Source: an uncultured Christensenellaceae bacterium (GTDB lineage: Bacteria > Bacillota > Clostridia > Christensenellales > UBA3700). From it: a stretch of DNA of 64,000 nucleotides. Made by a program: the position numbers and the translations under genes. The notes beneath the pieces were generated by a model that was not told where the DNA came from, did not search any database, and was given only the letters and a program-made list of their open reading frames with translations. Location: contig CALWBV010000009.1 in the NCBI GenBank assembly GCA_944376205.1, forward strand, positions 1-64,000, read 5' to 3'. Positions 9,157 through 18,061 of this stretch are shown piece by piece. The first letter of the stretch is position 1; each line of letters opens with the position of its first letter.

Positions 9157-10032
9157 ATGAAACGTATTATTTGTATATTGACTTTATTATGCTTATGCGT
9201 TACTGCGGTATTTGCTTTTGCAGGATGTTCTCAAGTCGACATGCAGGATTTGGGAAGCCTTATCGACAAGGCATGTTCTGAAGAAGTGACGGCAAACACG
9301 GATTATACATTGAAAGCATACGGCGCAAGCGTAACAAATAACGATAAAATCTCATACGAACTCAACTATAAGACGGGTGCGCACGGCAATACGAAGTTTA
9401 CCGTAATAGACGAAACTGATTTCAAATACACAAAATATACTTCTTCCTATTACGGAGCAAGCGTGCCTTCAAATAAATATACCGATTATTGGGCTTCTTT
9501 CCCCAACTCGTTGTTCAAACTCGAAAAAGCTACGGAAGAAGATTATCAGGACTGGTATTTCTATGACACCACGCTTTATTATGACGCTTCCGCTTCGACA
9601 AAAACGTATTATACTTCCAAACAAAACGATAATCAAAGTTCATCGACGTTTACGGTAAAAAGACAACTCGAGGGCGGATGGGAAGAATTTTTTGCTATGG
9701 AACAGTACGCTAAATGCGACATAGCTTATCTTGCAAAAGCAGTGTCGGGTATAAAGGATTTCGTGGATTACGAGAACGATTCGAATACTGTCAAGACCAA
9801 AGGCAGAGTGACTACTTTTACCGTAAAGATCAAAGACGAATGCACTATTGAATATCAAGGTGAAAAACTCGGCGGAAAATTCTTGACGATAGCGTTTACA
9901 AACGAAAAAATCAGCAACTTCAAACTCGAGGGAAAATTCGATATCTTTGTTGCTTACGGCGGCGCCAAGATAATGATGCCCAATTACGATAACACTGCTT
10001 ATATAGATTTTGCAAATCAAGTGGCAGCATAA
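9157..10032 (+). CDS. Lipoprotein, partner of the GPH transporter
   Basis: The start at 9157 follows AAGGAGG and gives a classic lipoprotein signal with lipobox FAGC (Cys at about residue 24). The mature part is rich in Thr, Tyr and Lys, with many short beta-strand-like stretches, and has no family I recognise. Its start is one base past the transporter stop, so both come from one mRNA. A surface-anchored protein that binds substrate or assists the transporter is possible but unproven. Confidence 0.85.
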   Translation: MKRIICILTLLCLCVTAVFAFAGCSQVDMQDLGSLIDKACSEEVTANTDYTLKAYGASVTNNDKISYELNYKTGAHGNTKFTVIDETDFKYTKYTSSYYGASVPSNKYTDYWASFPNSLFKLEKATEEDYQDWYFYDTTLYYDASASTKTYYTSKQNDNQSSSTFTVKRQLEGGWEEFFAMEQYAKCDIAYLAKAVSGIKDFVDYENDSNTVKTKGRVTTFTVKIKDECTIEYQGEKLGGKFLTIAFTNEKISNFKLEGKFDIFVAYGGAKIMMPNYDNTAYIDFANQVAA

Positions 10033-10052
10033 AATATTTTAAGATATATAAA

Positions 10053-10087
10053 AATAAAGCACGCACGAAAATGCGTGCTTTATTTTT
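10053..10087 (+). terminator. Terminator of the transporter-lipoprotein operon
   Basis: Stem AATAAAGCACGCA / TGCGTGCTTTATT followed by TTTTT. Confidence 0.85.
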
Positions 10088-10439
10088 TATGAATTGCAAT
10101 TACAAGAAAGGATTTTCTAAAGCGTACGCACACGCAAAGCTTATAATAAAGAAAAAAACAATCAAGTCGTATTTGTTGTCCTTATTTGCCAATAATTTTC
10201 ATAAAAGGAACTTTTAAAATGAAATATAAGAAATTTTTTGAGTATTTTATTTTTTTCTTTAGTTTTGAAAATTGTATGTAAAACTTCTCGTATAAGACTC
10301 ATTTCCTCTTGAAATTAAAAGCATTTGGGTATAAACTATATTTACTGATAAAAAAGGTATTGTTTATTCGGAAAACTGTGGCAAAGGCTGTTTATCAGCC
10401 GTATAATGCAAGGCAATGGCATCAAAGAGGTAAAAAATT
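10087..10439 (+). other. Long leader/intergenic region before the ABC exporter
   Basis: AT-rich, with no clear gene. A 20-codon ORF at 10219-10281 has an AAAAGGA-like site, but its Phe-rich product is unconvincing. Just upstream of the exporter, a small palindrome GGCTG-TTTAT-CAGCC (10386-10400) lies directly before TATAAT (10402-10407), with a weak TGGCAA -35 box. A regulator could bind there. Confidence 0.4.
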
Positions 10440-13127
10440 ATGTTGAAATTGACAAACATCAAAAAAGATTACTTGTTGGGCGGCGGTGAATTCGTCACCG
10501 CACTTAAAAACATTAATCTCAGATTCAGAAAAAGTGAATTTGTCTCTATTCTCGGACCATCGGGTTGCGGTAAAACCACACTTCTGAATATCATCGGCGG
10601 ACTGGACCGCTATACAGACGGCGATTTGGAGATTGACGGTATTTCCACTAAACAATACAGTGACGTCGATTGGGACGCTTACAGAAATTTGCGTGTAGGC
10701 TTCATTTTCCAAAGTTACAATCTCATTAATCATATCGATATTTTGGCAAACGTCGAAATGGCGCTTACTTTGTCAGGCGTACGCAAACACGAACGTAAGG
10801 CACGTGCCGTCGCTGCTCTCGAGGCGGTTGGACTCGGTGACCATATTCATAAAAAACCGAATCAGTTGTCAGGCGGACAGATGCAGAGAGTTTCTATTGC
10901 GAGAGCGCTTATAAACAATCCCAGCATCATACTTGCCGATGAGCCTACGGGTGCGTTGGACAGCAATACCAGCGTGCAGATTATGGAGCTTCTCAAGGAG
11001 ATATCTGCCAACAAGCTTATAATAATGGTTACGCACAACCCCGAGCTTGCATACAAGTATTCAAATCGTATAGTTAAGCTTGTGGACGGTGAGGTTGTCG
11101 ACGACTCAAATCCCTATTACGGACATATCGAAAATCATAAGGATAGCGAAGAAGCAGAGTCTGAAGTCGAAGCGTTAGAAGCAAATAACGTAAACGAAGT
11201 TGAGCAGTTGCAACAAGAAAGCGACAGCGAGGAAGTTACGTGCGATGCGCCGCAAGAAGCGAAAATGCTTGCCGTAAGTCCCGAACAAACAGCAAAGAAC
11301 AAAGCAGATTTTATAAAGCATAAGTCTAAAAAACACAGAAAGATGATGCTCAAGAAGACTTCGATGTCTTTCTGGTCTGCGATAAAGTTGTCTTTTACCA
11401 ACCTTATGACAAAAAAGGGACGTACCTTTATGACGGCTTTTGCCGGTAGTATCGGTATCATAGGCGTTGCATTGGTGCTTGCTATTTCCAACGGATTTTC
11501 CACTTATGTCAACAACATGCAAAGGACCATGTTGTCGGGCTATCCCGTCACGATAACAAGCAGTTCCATGGATTTGACAAGTCTCATGAATATTACAATG
11601 GGTGCAAGCAACAAGCCTAAATTCCCTGTGGACGAAAAAGTCTATTCGCAGGATATTCTTTCGGCTTTTGCGAAGATGATTCATACAAACAACATCACAG
11701 AAGAATACATTGCATACCTTGACGAAAAGAATGAGACGTGGACGGAAAACGGATATATCGACAGTTTGTATTACGATTACGGTTACGGATATACGGTATA
11801 CAATAAGAAAGGCGAAAACGTAGGCAAAACTTTTGATATCAACGACCTCGGAGGAAGCCTCGGCGACGGTACAGACGATTTTCTTAATTCAGTCAACTGG
11901 CAGGAGATGGTCGGCGATAAAGAATATATGCTCAACAACTACGACGTAATAGGCGGAAGATATCCCGAAAACGTCAACGAAGTAGTGCTTATTGTCGATT
12001 CCACCAATACAATTACTTCGACATTCTTCAATGCTTTAGGATTTACTTGGGGCGATGACGGAGCAGTAAAAGGACATGTGGATTTCGAGCAGATCATAGG
12101 CAATGAAGAAAAGGGAATAGAACCTGCAAAATTATATATTCCTACCAACGATCAAAAGTACAAAAAGATCACAAATGCCGAGACGGGCAATGAATATTAT
12201 GTCGAAAAAACTTTCGGCGAAATAGGTTCGCTTGAGGGAATGAGAGAAGTTACCATTGTCGGTATTATGCGTCAAAAAGAAACTTCGGCATACGCTCCTA
12301 TGATGGCGGGCGTAACATATACGCAGGAATTGACGCAGGAAATCCTTAAAGAAAGTGCAGAGAGCGAAATAGTAAAATTCCAAAAGGCAAATCCCAAGAT
12401 AAGTTGTCTTACCGGCAAGGAATTCACATCGGGCAATGTCGATATCGGTCAAGTTGAAGATTTGGAGAACTTGGACAGTCTGTTGTCTTTGCTTACCCCC
12501 AGCGGAAACTATAACAGCGTTATGCAGAAGATAGGCGGCAGCAATCTTCCCAGCATGATAAGCATATATGCAAACAACTTCGACGGAAAAGATTTGATAT
12601 TGGCAGATCTCGATGCTTGGAACGATAACAACAACGAAAACATAATCAAATATGCCGACAGTGCAGAAATGATTATCGGCATGATGAATCAGATTATCAA
12701 GATAATCACTATAGCACTCGTATGCTTCTCCTCCGTATCGCTTATAGTATCGTCGATAATGATAGGCATCATAACTTATGTATCGGTAGTAGAACGTACC
12801 AAGGAAATCGGTATTCTGCGTGCGCTGGGTGCAAGAAAACGCGACGTATCCAACGTATTCAATGCAGAGACGGTTATCATAGGATTTACGGCGGGCGTAA
12901 TCGGCGTGCTCGTAACATATATATTGAGCATTCCTATCAACCTCATTATAGCTAATCTCGATGCCGTCAAGAACCTGAGCGTAGCGATCACGAGTATAGC
13001 GCTTCTCAATCCTTTGCATGCACTTGCGCTTATAGTATTGAGCGTTGTGTTGACTTTAGTTGCCGGACTCGTACCTGCACGTATAGCTGCAAAGAGAGAT
13101 CCTGTAGTAGCATTGCGTTCAGAATAA
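10440..13127 (+). CDS. MacB/FtsX-type ABC exporter, fused ATPase-permease
   Basis: An 895-aa protein combining an ATPase and a permease. Residues 1-230 hold Walker A (GPSGCGKTTLLN), the signature LSGGQMQRVSIARAL and Walker B (IILADEPTGALD). A charged linker of about 80 residues follows. The permease has one membrane helix near 335, a large extracellular domain (about 360-750) and three helices at 755-890 with the FtsX/MacB fold. Such mechanotransmission exporters act on peptides, lipoproteins or antimicrobials at the cell surface. No two-component system is adjacent. The substrate cannot be told. Confidence 0.93.
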   Translation: MLKLTNIKKDYLLGGGEFVTALKNINLRFRKSEFVSILGPSGCGKTTLLNIIGGLDRYTDGDLEIDGISTKQYSDVDWDAYRNLRVGFIFQSYNLINHIDILANVEMALTLSGVRKHERKARAVAALEAVGLGDHIHKKPNQLSGGQMQRVSIARALINNPSIILADEPTGALDSNTSVQIMELLKEISANKLIIMVTHNPELAYKYSNRIVKLVDGEVVDDSNPYYGHIENHKDSEEAESEVEALEANNVNEVEQLQQESDSEEVTCDAPQEAKMLAVSPEQTAKNKADFIKHKSKKHRKMMLKKTSMSFWSAIKLSFTNLMTKKGRTFMTAFAGSIGIIGVALVLAISNGFSTYVNNMQRTMLSGYPVTITSSSMDLTSLMNITMGASNKPKFPVDEKVYSQDILSAFAKMIHTNNITEEYIAYLDEKNETWTENGYIDSLYYDYGYGYTVYNKKGENVGKTFDINDLGGSLGDGTDDFLNSVNWQEMVGDKEYMLNNYDVIGGRYPENVNEVVLIVDSTNTITSTFFNALGFTWGDDGAVKGHVDFEQIIGNEEKGIEPAKLYIPTNDQKYKKITNAETGNEYYVEKTFGEIGSLEGMREVTIVGIMRQKETSAYAPMMAGVTYTQELTQEILKESAESEIVKFQKANPKISCLTGKEFTSGNVDIGQVEDLENLDSLLSLLTPSGNYNSVMQKIGGSNLPSMISIYANNFDGKDLILADLDAWNDNNNENIIKYADSAEMIIGMMNQIIKIITIALVCFSSVSLIVSSIMIGIITYVSVVERTKEIGILRALGARKRDVSNVFNAETVIIGFTAGVIGVLVTYILSIPINLIIANLDAVKNLSVAITSIALLNPLHALALIVLSVVLTLVAGLVPARIAAKRDPVVALRSE

Positions 13128-13190
13128 GTCTAGGGTAAACGAGATTCTCATTGCTGAAAAGTTAAGAGGAAAAACAAACGATTAAATTTT

Positions 13191-13224
13191 AACGGGTTCC
13201 GTAATTATTCGGGACCCGTTTTGT
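13191..13224 (+). terminator. Terminator of the ABC exporter gene
   Basis: AACGGGTTCC pairs with GGGACCCGTT (one wobble), followed by TTTT. Confidence 0.75.
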
Positions 13225-13390
13225 ATTGATGTCCAAGGATAAAACAGTTAACTTGCGATTTTCGTAAGAATAAAGCCGTATGCTGATGTATGCTTGCGAA
13301 AAGTCATGCTTTTGTCACGTTGAAGTCGGCATGGTATCGATTCAACTGTTCAAGAGATAAAAATACAAATCACAAAAACATACAAATTTG

Positions 13391-13419
13391 TTGCTATTTT
13401 AATAAGCATTATATATAAT
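13391..13419 (+). promoter_or_regulatory. alaS promoter
   Basis: TTGCTA and TATAAT with a 17-base spacer, giving a leader of only about 25 nt. The upstream stretch 13225-13390 has small hairpins (e.g. CTTGCGA/TCGTAAG) but no T-box consensus. Confidence 0.65.
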
Positions 13420-13451
13420 AGATATGTAATTTTTTAGCTAGAGGCGTAACA

Positions 13452-15236
13452 ATGAAAGAGATAAAATCGTATGAATTGAGAGAAAAATATCTCAAGTTTT
13501 TCGAGTCAAAAGGACACAAGATAATACCTTCGGCATCGCTTATTCCCGAGAATGACCCCTCGGTATTGTTTACCACGGCAGGTATGCACCCCCTCGTGCC
13601 TTACCTTCTCGGACAAAAGCATCCCCAAGGCAAGAGACTTTGCGACGTTCAGAAATGCGTACGTACGGGAGATATCGACGAAGTCGGCGACGCAACTCAC
13701 TGCACGTTTTTTGAAATGCTCGGCAACTGGTCTTTGGGCGACTATTTCAGAAAGGAATCTATCAATTTCTCTTTTGAGTTTTTGACAAAGGTACTTGAAA
13801 TTCCCGTTGAGAAAATTGCCGTTACGGTATTTGCAGGCGACGAAGACTGCGCAAGAGACGAGGAAGCAGCAGATGCGTGGGCTTCTCTCGGTATTCCCAG
13901 AGAAAGAATTTTCTATCTTCCCAAAGCCAACAACTGGTGGTATGCGGGCGCAACGGGTCCTTGCGGAAGCGATACGGAGATATTTATAGACACAGGCAAG
14001 CCTGCGTGCGGGGAGCATTGTGATCCCAGCTGCGACTGCGGTAAGTGGGTTGAAATATGGAACAACGTATTCATGGAATTCAACCGCAACGCCGATGGCA
14101 AGTTCGAAAAGTTGAAGCAGAAAAACGTAGATACAGGTATGGGTCTTGAGCGTACTATTTGCATGCTCAACGGCTTTAAGTCAGTTTATGAAACAGACCT
14201 TTTTGCAGGAGCTATAGCAAAGATAAGCGAACTTGCAGGCAAGAAGTACGGCGAAGACGAAGCAAGCACACGTGCTATGAGAATCATTGCCGATCATATC
14301 CGTACAGCTACATTCCTTCTCGGCGATGAAAACGGTATCGTGCCTTCAAATGTCGATCAAGGTTATGTGTTGAGAAGACTCATAAGAAGAAGCGTAAGAT
14401 TTGCCCGTCAACTCGGTATTGACGGCAAGAGCCTTGTAGATATAGCAAAACTCTATGTCGAACAGTACAAAGGAGTATATCCCGAACTCGGAATCAACAG
14501 CGAAAAGATATATGACGAACTCGACAAGGAAATCGAAAAATTTTCCAAGACTCTCGAAGACGGTATCAAACAACTCGATAAGGTCATTCAGTATCTTAAG
14601 GGTGACACCGTCAACGGTAAGACAGCATTCAGACTTTACGATACTTTCGGTTTCCCTATCGAGATGACAGTGGAAATCTGCAAGGAAAAGGGACTCAATG
14701 TTGACATAGAAGGCTACAAGCTTGCACAGGAAGAACATATCAAAAAATCTCAACAGGGAGCAGAGCAGAAGTTTAAGGGCGGTCTTGCAGACAGCAGTGA
14801 AATGACGACTTTCTTGCATACGGCAACGCACTTGCTTCTCGCAAGCCTTAAGAAAGTTTTGCATGATGACAACATTCAACAGAAAGGCAGTAACATTACT
14901 CCCGAGAGATTGCGTTTTGACTTTAACTTCCCCCGTCCTCTCACAGATGAGGAAAAACAAGCTGTAGAAGACGCAGTCAATGACGCTATCAAGAGAGATA
15001 TTCCCGTCGTTTGCATGGAGATGCCTATCGAAGAAGCACGTGCTAAAAATGCAGTCGGTGTATTCGGTAGCAGATACGGCGAAATCGTAAAGGTATATCA
15101 GATAGGTGATGTCGATTTGCAGATATGCGGAGGACCTCATGCCGAACATACAGGACAACTCGGACATTTCAAGATTGAAAAAGAGCAGTCGTCCTCGGCA
15201 GGAATACGTAGAATTAGGGCTACGATACAATATTAA
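13452..15236 (+). CDS. alaS: Alanyl-tRNA synthetase, short form without C-Ala domain
   Basis: Charges tRNA-Ala. The 594-aa protein has the class II catalytic core at the N-terminus (TTAGMHPLVPYL, CTFFEMLGNWSLGDYF, ATGPCGSDTE), the tRNA-recognition helices and the editing domain with its zinc-type residues HTATH and CGGPHAEH. It then stops. Usual bacterial AlaRS is about 870 aa with a DHHA1/C-Ala domain, absent here. A terminator lies directly after the stop and no in-frame continuation is seen, so this looks like a natural short form rather than a broken gene. The start follows AGAGGCG. Confidence 0.95.
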   Translation: MKEIKSYELREKYLKFFESKGHKIIPSASLIPENDPSVLFTTAGMHPLVPYLLGQKHPQGKRLCDVQKCVRTGDIDEVGDATHCTFFEMLGNWSLGDYFRKESINFSFEFLTKVLEIPVEKIAVTVFAGDEDCARDEEAADAWASLGIPRERIFYLPKANNWWYAGATGPCGSDTEIFIDTGKPACGEHCDPSCDCGKWVEIWNNVFMEFNRNADGKFEKLKQKNVDTGMGLERTICMLNGFKSVYETDLFAGAIAKISELAGKKYGEDEASTRAMRIIADHIRTATFLLGDENGIVPSNVDQGYVLRRLIRRSVRFARQLGIDGKSLVDIAKLYVEQYKGVYPELGINSEKIYDELDKEIEKFSKTLEDGIKQLDKVIQYLKGDTVNGKTAFRLYDTFGFPIEMTVEICKEKGLNVDIEGYKLAQEEHIKKSQQGAEQKFKGGLADSSEMTTFLHTATHLLLASLKKVLHDDNIQQKGSNITPERLRFDFNFPRPLTDEEKQAVEDAVNDAIKRDIPVVCMEMPIEEARAKNAVGVFGSRYGEIVKVYQIGDVDLQICGGPHAEHTGQLGHFKIEKEQSSSAGIRRIRATIQY

Positions 15237-15240
15237 ACTT

Positions 15241-15279
15241 GAAAGGCGAGCGCGTATAGCAGCCCGCCTTTTGTTTTTT
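15241..15279 (+). terminator. Terminator of alaS
   Basis: AAAGGCG pairs with CGCCTTT, followed by TTGTTTTTT. The remaining stretch to 15458 is AT-rich with no gene seen. Confidence 0.7.
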
Positions 15280-15458
15280 CTGCGACACTCACGGAAAAGT
15301 ATGTGTCTGTAGCGCTCGGTCCGGAAAAGACATAATGAACTTATTTTTAGCGAAGATTTTTTTACATTTTAAGAAACGTTTTTTAATATTTATCAAAGAG
15401 TTTTGCAACAATTAAGTCAAGTTACAATGGCTTTTGTCTAAAAGCGGTATTTTCTATA

Positions 15459-15487
15459 TTGACAGCGTATAAACTATATGTTATATT
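15459..15487 (+). promoter_or_regulatory. Promoter of the 140-aa lipoprotein gene
   Basis: TTGACA and TATATT with a 17-base spacer; leader of about 60 nt. Confidence 0.65.
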
Positions 15488-15555
15488 AATTATAAATAAT
15501 CGATATAATCAAGCTAATTTTATAAGCTATATATTGATTACAAGGAGTATAAATT

Positions 15556-15978
15556 ATGAGTAAAAATAAAGCAGTAATAATTTTAATAGTAATGTTGACA
15601 TTCATATTGTTATTTATGTTGGCTGGTTGCAAAGACTACGGTTATTCATTCCATTATAGAGTAATAGGCGGAAACGGTGAGATTGAGCCTGAAAATAGTA
15701 ATTTTCGTACAAGAGCTGAGTTATGTAATGAGTCCGAATTTTGTGAATTGAATTGTCCTGAAGGGTCATATGTTATTAGTTTATTAGGCAACAGAAAAGG
15801 CTGTACGATAATTTTTTTAGCAATACCCGATGAAGGGTATCAAGTAAAAGAGTGGCTATATAATGGCAAAGTAGTTGAAGATAACAAAACAAATACATAT
15901 ACGGCAAATGTTACAAAAAAAGATAATTACAACGGTGTAATTGAAGTGGTATTTGAAAAGATACCTGAAAATGAATGA
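15556..15978 (+). CDS. Small lipoprotein with InlB B-repeat-like domain
   Basis: A 140-aa secreted lipoprotein. The signal peptide ends in lipobox LAGC (Cys about 26). The C-terminal half has the pattern of divergent InlB B-repeats (IPDEGYQVKEWLYNG followed by NTYTANVT), a small beta-grasp-like module common on clostridial surface proteins. Four further Cys in the mature part may form disulfides. It has its own promoter and terminator, and the start follows AAGGAG. Role unknown. Confidence 0.8.
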   Translation: MSKNKAVIILIVMLTFILLFMLAGCKDYGYSFHYRVIGGNGEIEPENSNFRTRAELCNESEFCELNCPEGSYVISLLGNRKGCTIIFLAIPDEGYQVKEWLYNGKVVEDNKTNTYTANVTKKDNYNGVIEVVFEKIPENE

Positions 15979-16057
15979 AATCATCATAAAAAATAATAAC
16001 AACTGTTCAAGCAGAAAATCACCTTTTCTGCATATAAATCGGCATAAAAATAATTAT

Positions 16058-16087
16058 AAAAACCGCTCCTGATCGTGGGCGGTTTTT
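16058..16087 (+). terminator. Terminator of the 140-aa lipoprotein gene
   Basis: AAAAACCGC pairs with GCGGTTTTT. Confidence 0.75.
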
Positions 16088-16123
16088 ACGTATATGTACA
16101 CACGTGCGCATAGCTTATTCTTT

Positions 16124-16162
16124 AATTTATACAATTTAAGTCTTGGGTAAATTGTATAAATT
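16124..16162. repeat. Dispersed palindrome, copy 3
   Basis: Perfect 15-base arms identical to copy 1 (1744-1782), with loop AGTCTTGGG identical to copy 2. It lies in the convergent region between the lipoprotein gene and purF. Confidence 0.85.
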
Positions 16163-16233
16163 ACTCTTATATTATTATATATTTAGTATTATATTTAGAA
16201 CGGATTTGCTTTTTCACTCATATATTACGCACA

Positions 16234-16268
16234 TAAAAAACCACCCTTGTATGAATGACAAGAGTGGT
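16234..16268 (-). terminator. purF terminator
   Basis: Eleven-base stem (plus strand ACCACCCTTGT / ACAAGAGTGGT) followed, in the purF direction, by six T. It can also work for the plus strand. Confidence 0.7.
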
Positions 16269-16354
16269 AATTTTTATATTAAACTCGTGCGACCGCACAG
16301 GTAAAGCCAATATATGCGCCGCTATTCGCTGTCGCCGACGACTGAAGAGATTGG

Positions 16355-16442
16355 TTGCGATTTTGGGAATTTATAGCGGTTGTCCCGAGTCCTGAGCGTA
16401 CTTAGCGTACGTGACGGTGAGGGACGTTCCTAAAATTCGCAA
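16355..16442. other. Long imperfect hairpin directly after purF
   Basis: About 88 bases fold into one structure. The outer arms TTGCGATTTTGGGAA and TTCCTAAAATTCGCAA pair with one bulge and one wobble; inside them GTCCC pairs with GGGAC, enclosing a GC-rich centre with GTAC elements. It begins 16 bases past the purF stop and before the terminator. It could be a 3' UTR element, a small RNA or a dispersed repeat. Confidence 0.5.
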
Positions 16443-16458
16443 AGGCGTGCCGATATTT

Positions 16459-17838
16459 TCAGTTGTCCACTTTGCAAGGGTATTTGCCAGTAAAGCATCC
16501 CTTACAAAATGCCGTCGTTGAATTCGGTGCCATTTTGTCTATCGTCTTTACATCCATAAATCCGAGAGAGTCCGCGCCGATTTTCTGGCGGAGTTCTTCA
16601 TGAGTGTACTTGTTGCAAGCAAGGTATTCTCTTGAGGGAATATCCGTACCGAAGTAGCAAGGATAAATAAATTCGGGAGAAGCTATTCTTACATGCACTT
16701 CTTTAGCTCCGGCTTTTTTGAGAAGTTTGACGATGTTTGCAAGAGTGGTGCCTCTTACGATAGAGTCGTCTATCATTACCACACGCTTGCCTTCGATGTT
16801 ACTCTTAAGGGTATTGAGCTTGAGGGCAACGCTCTTTTCTCTCATAGCCTGTGTAGGTTGGATAAACGTTCTGCCGATATATCTGTTTTTGATAAGACCG
16901 ACGCCGTAAGGAATACCGCTTTGGAGCGAATATCCGATTGCGCTGGGAAGACCGGAGTCGGGAACACCTATTACGAGGTCGGCGTCTACGGGGTGAAGTT
17001 GTGCGAGCATTTTGCCTGCGTTTACTCTTGCTTCGTTGACGCTTTGACCGTCTATAACGCTGTCGGGACGTGCAAAATAAACGTGTTCGAATATGCAAAG
17101 ACCGCCTTTATGTCCGCAGAATTTTTTATTGGATTCGATTTTATCTTCAGTTACGATAACCATTTCGCCGGGGAGAATGTCTCTTACGAAATCACCGCCT
17201 ACAGTGTCGAGACCGCATGTTTCGCTGGAGAAAAGAATGCTGTCGCCGAGACTGCCCATACAAAGGGGACGGAAACCGTATTTGTCTCTTACTGCGATGA
17301 GTTTTCTGGGACTCATGATCAACATGGAGAATGCGCCTTTGAGCATAGGTATGACTTTTTCTACGGCGTCTTCTATACTTGCAGACTTAAGTCTCTTTCT
17401 TGCTATAAGATAGCATATTACTTCGCAGTCGCTTGTCGTATGGAAAATAGCGCCTTCGGCTTCGAGCTTGTCACGGAGTTCCTGCGCATTGAGGATTGTA
17501 CCGTTCATAGCGACGGTCAGATTGCCCTTTGCGTATTTTACGCTTATAGGCTGTGCGTTTTCTACCGTATTGCTTCCGAGAGTAGCGTATCTTACATGTC
17601 CTATTGCGATTTCGCCTTGCAGGTGAGAGAGATTATTGTCGTTGAATACTTCGCTTACGAGACCGAGATTTTTTACCATGGTAATCTCTCTGTCTTTATT
17701 GACAGCGATGCCAGCCGATTCCTGACCTCTGTGTTGGAGAGCGAAAAGACCGAAATAGACGAGGCTTGCGATATTGCCGTGATTGGCTTTGTCGTAAATG
17801 CCGAAAATGCCGCATTCTTCGTTGAGTTTTCTTGTCAT
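16459..17838 (-). CDS. purF: Amidophosphoribosyltransferase
   Basis: First step of purine synthesis: PRPP plus glutamine gives phosphoribosylamine. The 459-aa protein has a short propeptide before the catalytic Cys9 (EECGIFG), the Ntn-type glutaminase domain, the PRPP loop MIDDSIVRGTT and a C-terminal CKGCFTGKYPC consistent with the iron-sulfur form of the B. subtilis type. It stands alone here rather than in a purine operon. The start follows AAGGAAGG. It belongs to the run of glutamine-using genes in this region. Confidence 0.97.
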   Translation of the reverse strand: MTRKLNEECGIFGIYDKANHGNIASLVYFGLFALQHRGQESAGIAVNKDREITMVKNLGLVSEVFNDNNLSHLQGEIAIGHVRYATLGSNTVENAQPISVKYAKGNLTVAMNGTILNAQELRDKLEAEGAIFHTTSDCEVICYLIARKRLKSASIEDAVEKVIPMLKGAFSMLIMSPRKLIAVRDKYGFRPLCMGSLGDSILFSSETCGLDTVGGDFVRDILPGEMVIVTEDKIESNKKFCGHKGGLCIFEHVYFARPDSVIDGQSVNEARVNAGKMLAQLHPVDADLVIGVPDSGLPSAIGYSLQSGIPYGVGLIKNRYIGRTFIQPTQAMREKSVALKLNTLKSNIEGKRVVMIDDSIVRGTTLANIVKLLKKAGAKEVHVRIASPEFIYPCYFGTDIPSREYLACNKYTHEELRQKIGADSLGFMDVKTIDKMAPNSTTAFCKGCFTGKYPCKVDN

Positions 17839-18061
17839 ATAAACCTTCCTTTTGTATTAAAGAATGATATTATTATAACAAACTGCAAGACAGATAGCAA
17901 ACGCTTTAGCGGGATGCGTCGAAATTTTTACAATACAAATTTTAGGCAAGCATTAATAGCGGAGAGGCTGAATCAATACGGCAAAACAAACTTTGATGCA
18001 AGAGGAATGTCGCTCCCGAAAGAGCGGTATCCAAAATAATATGGAATAAAAATTAGAGGAT

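Noticed and set aside
10219..10281. 20-codon ORF in the exporter leader
   Set aside because: Phe-rich product from an AT-rich stretch; only a weak ribosome site.
13225..13451. T-box leader before alaS
   Set aside because: The promoter lies 30 bases before the gene and no T-box core motif or antiterminator/terminator pair is visible. The same holds for metG.
13452..15236. alaS as a frameshifted or truncated gene
   Set aside because: The gene ends cleanly, a terminator follows at once, and none of the downstream frames looks like the missing C-Ala domain.
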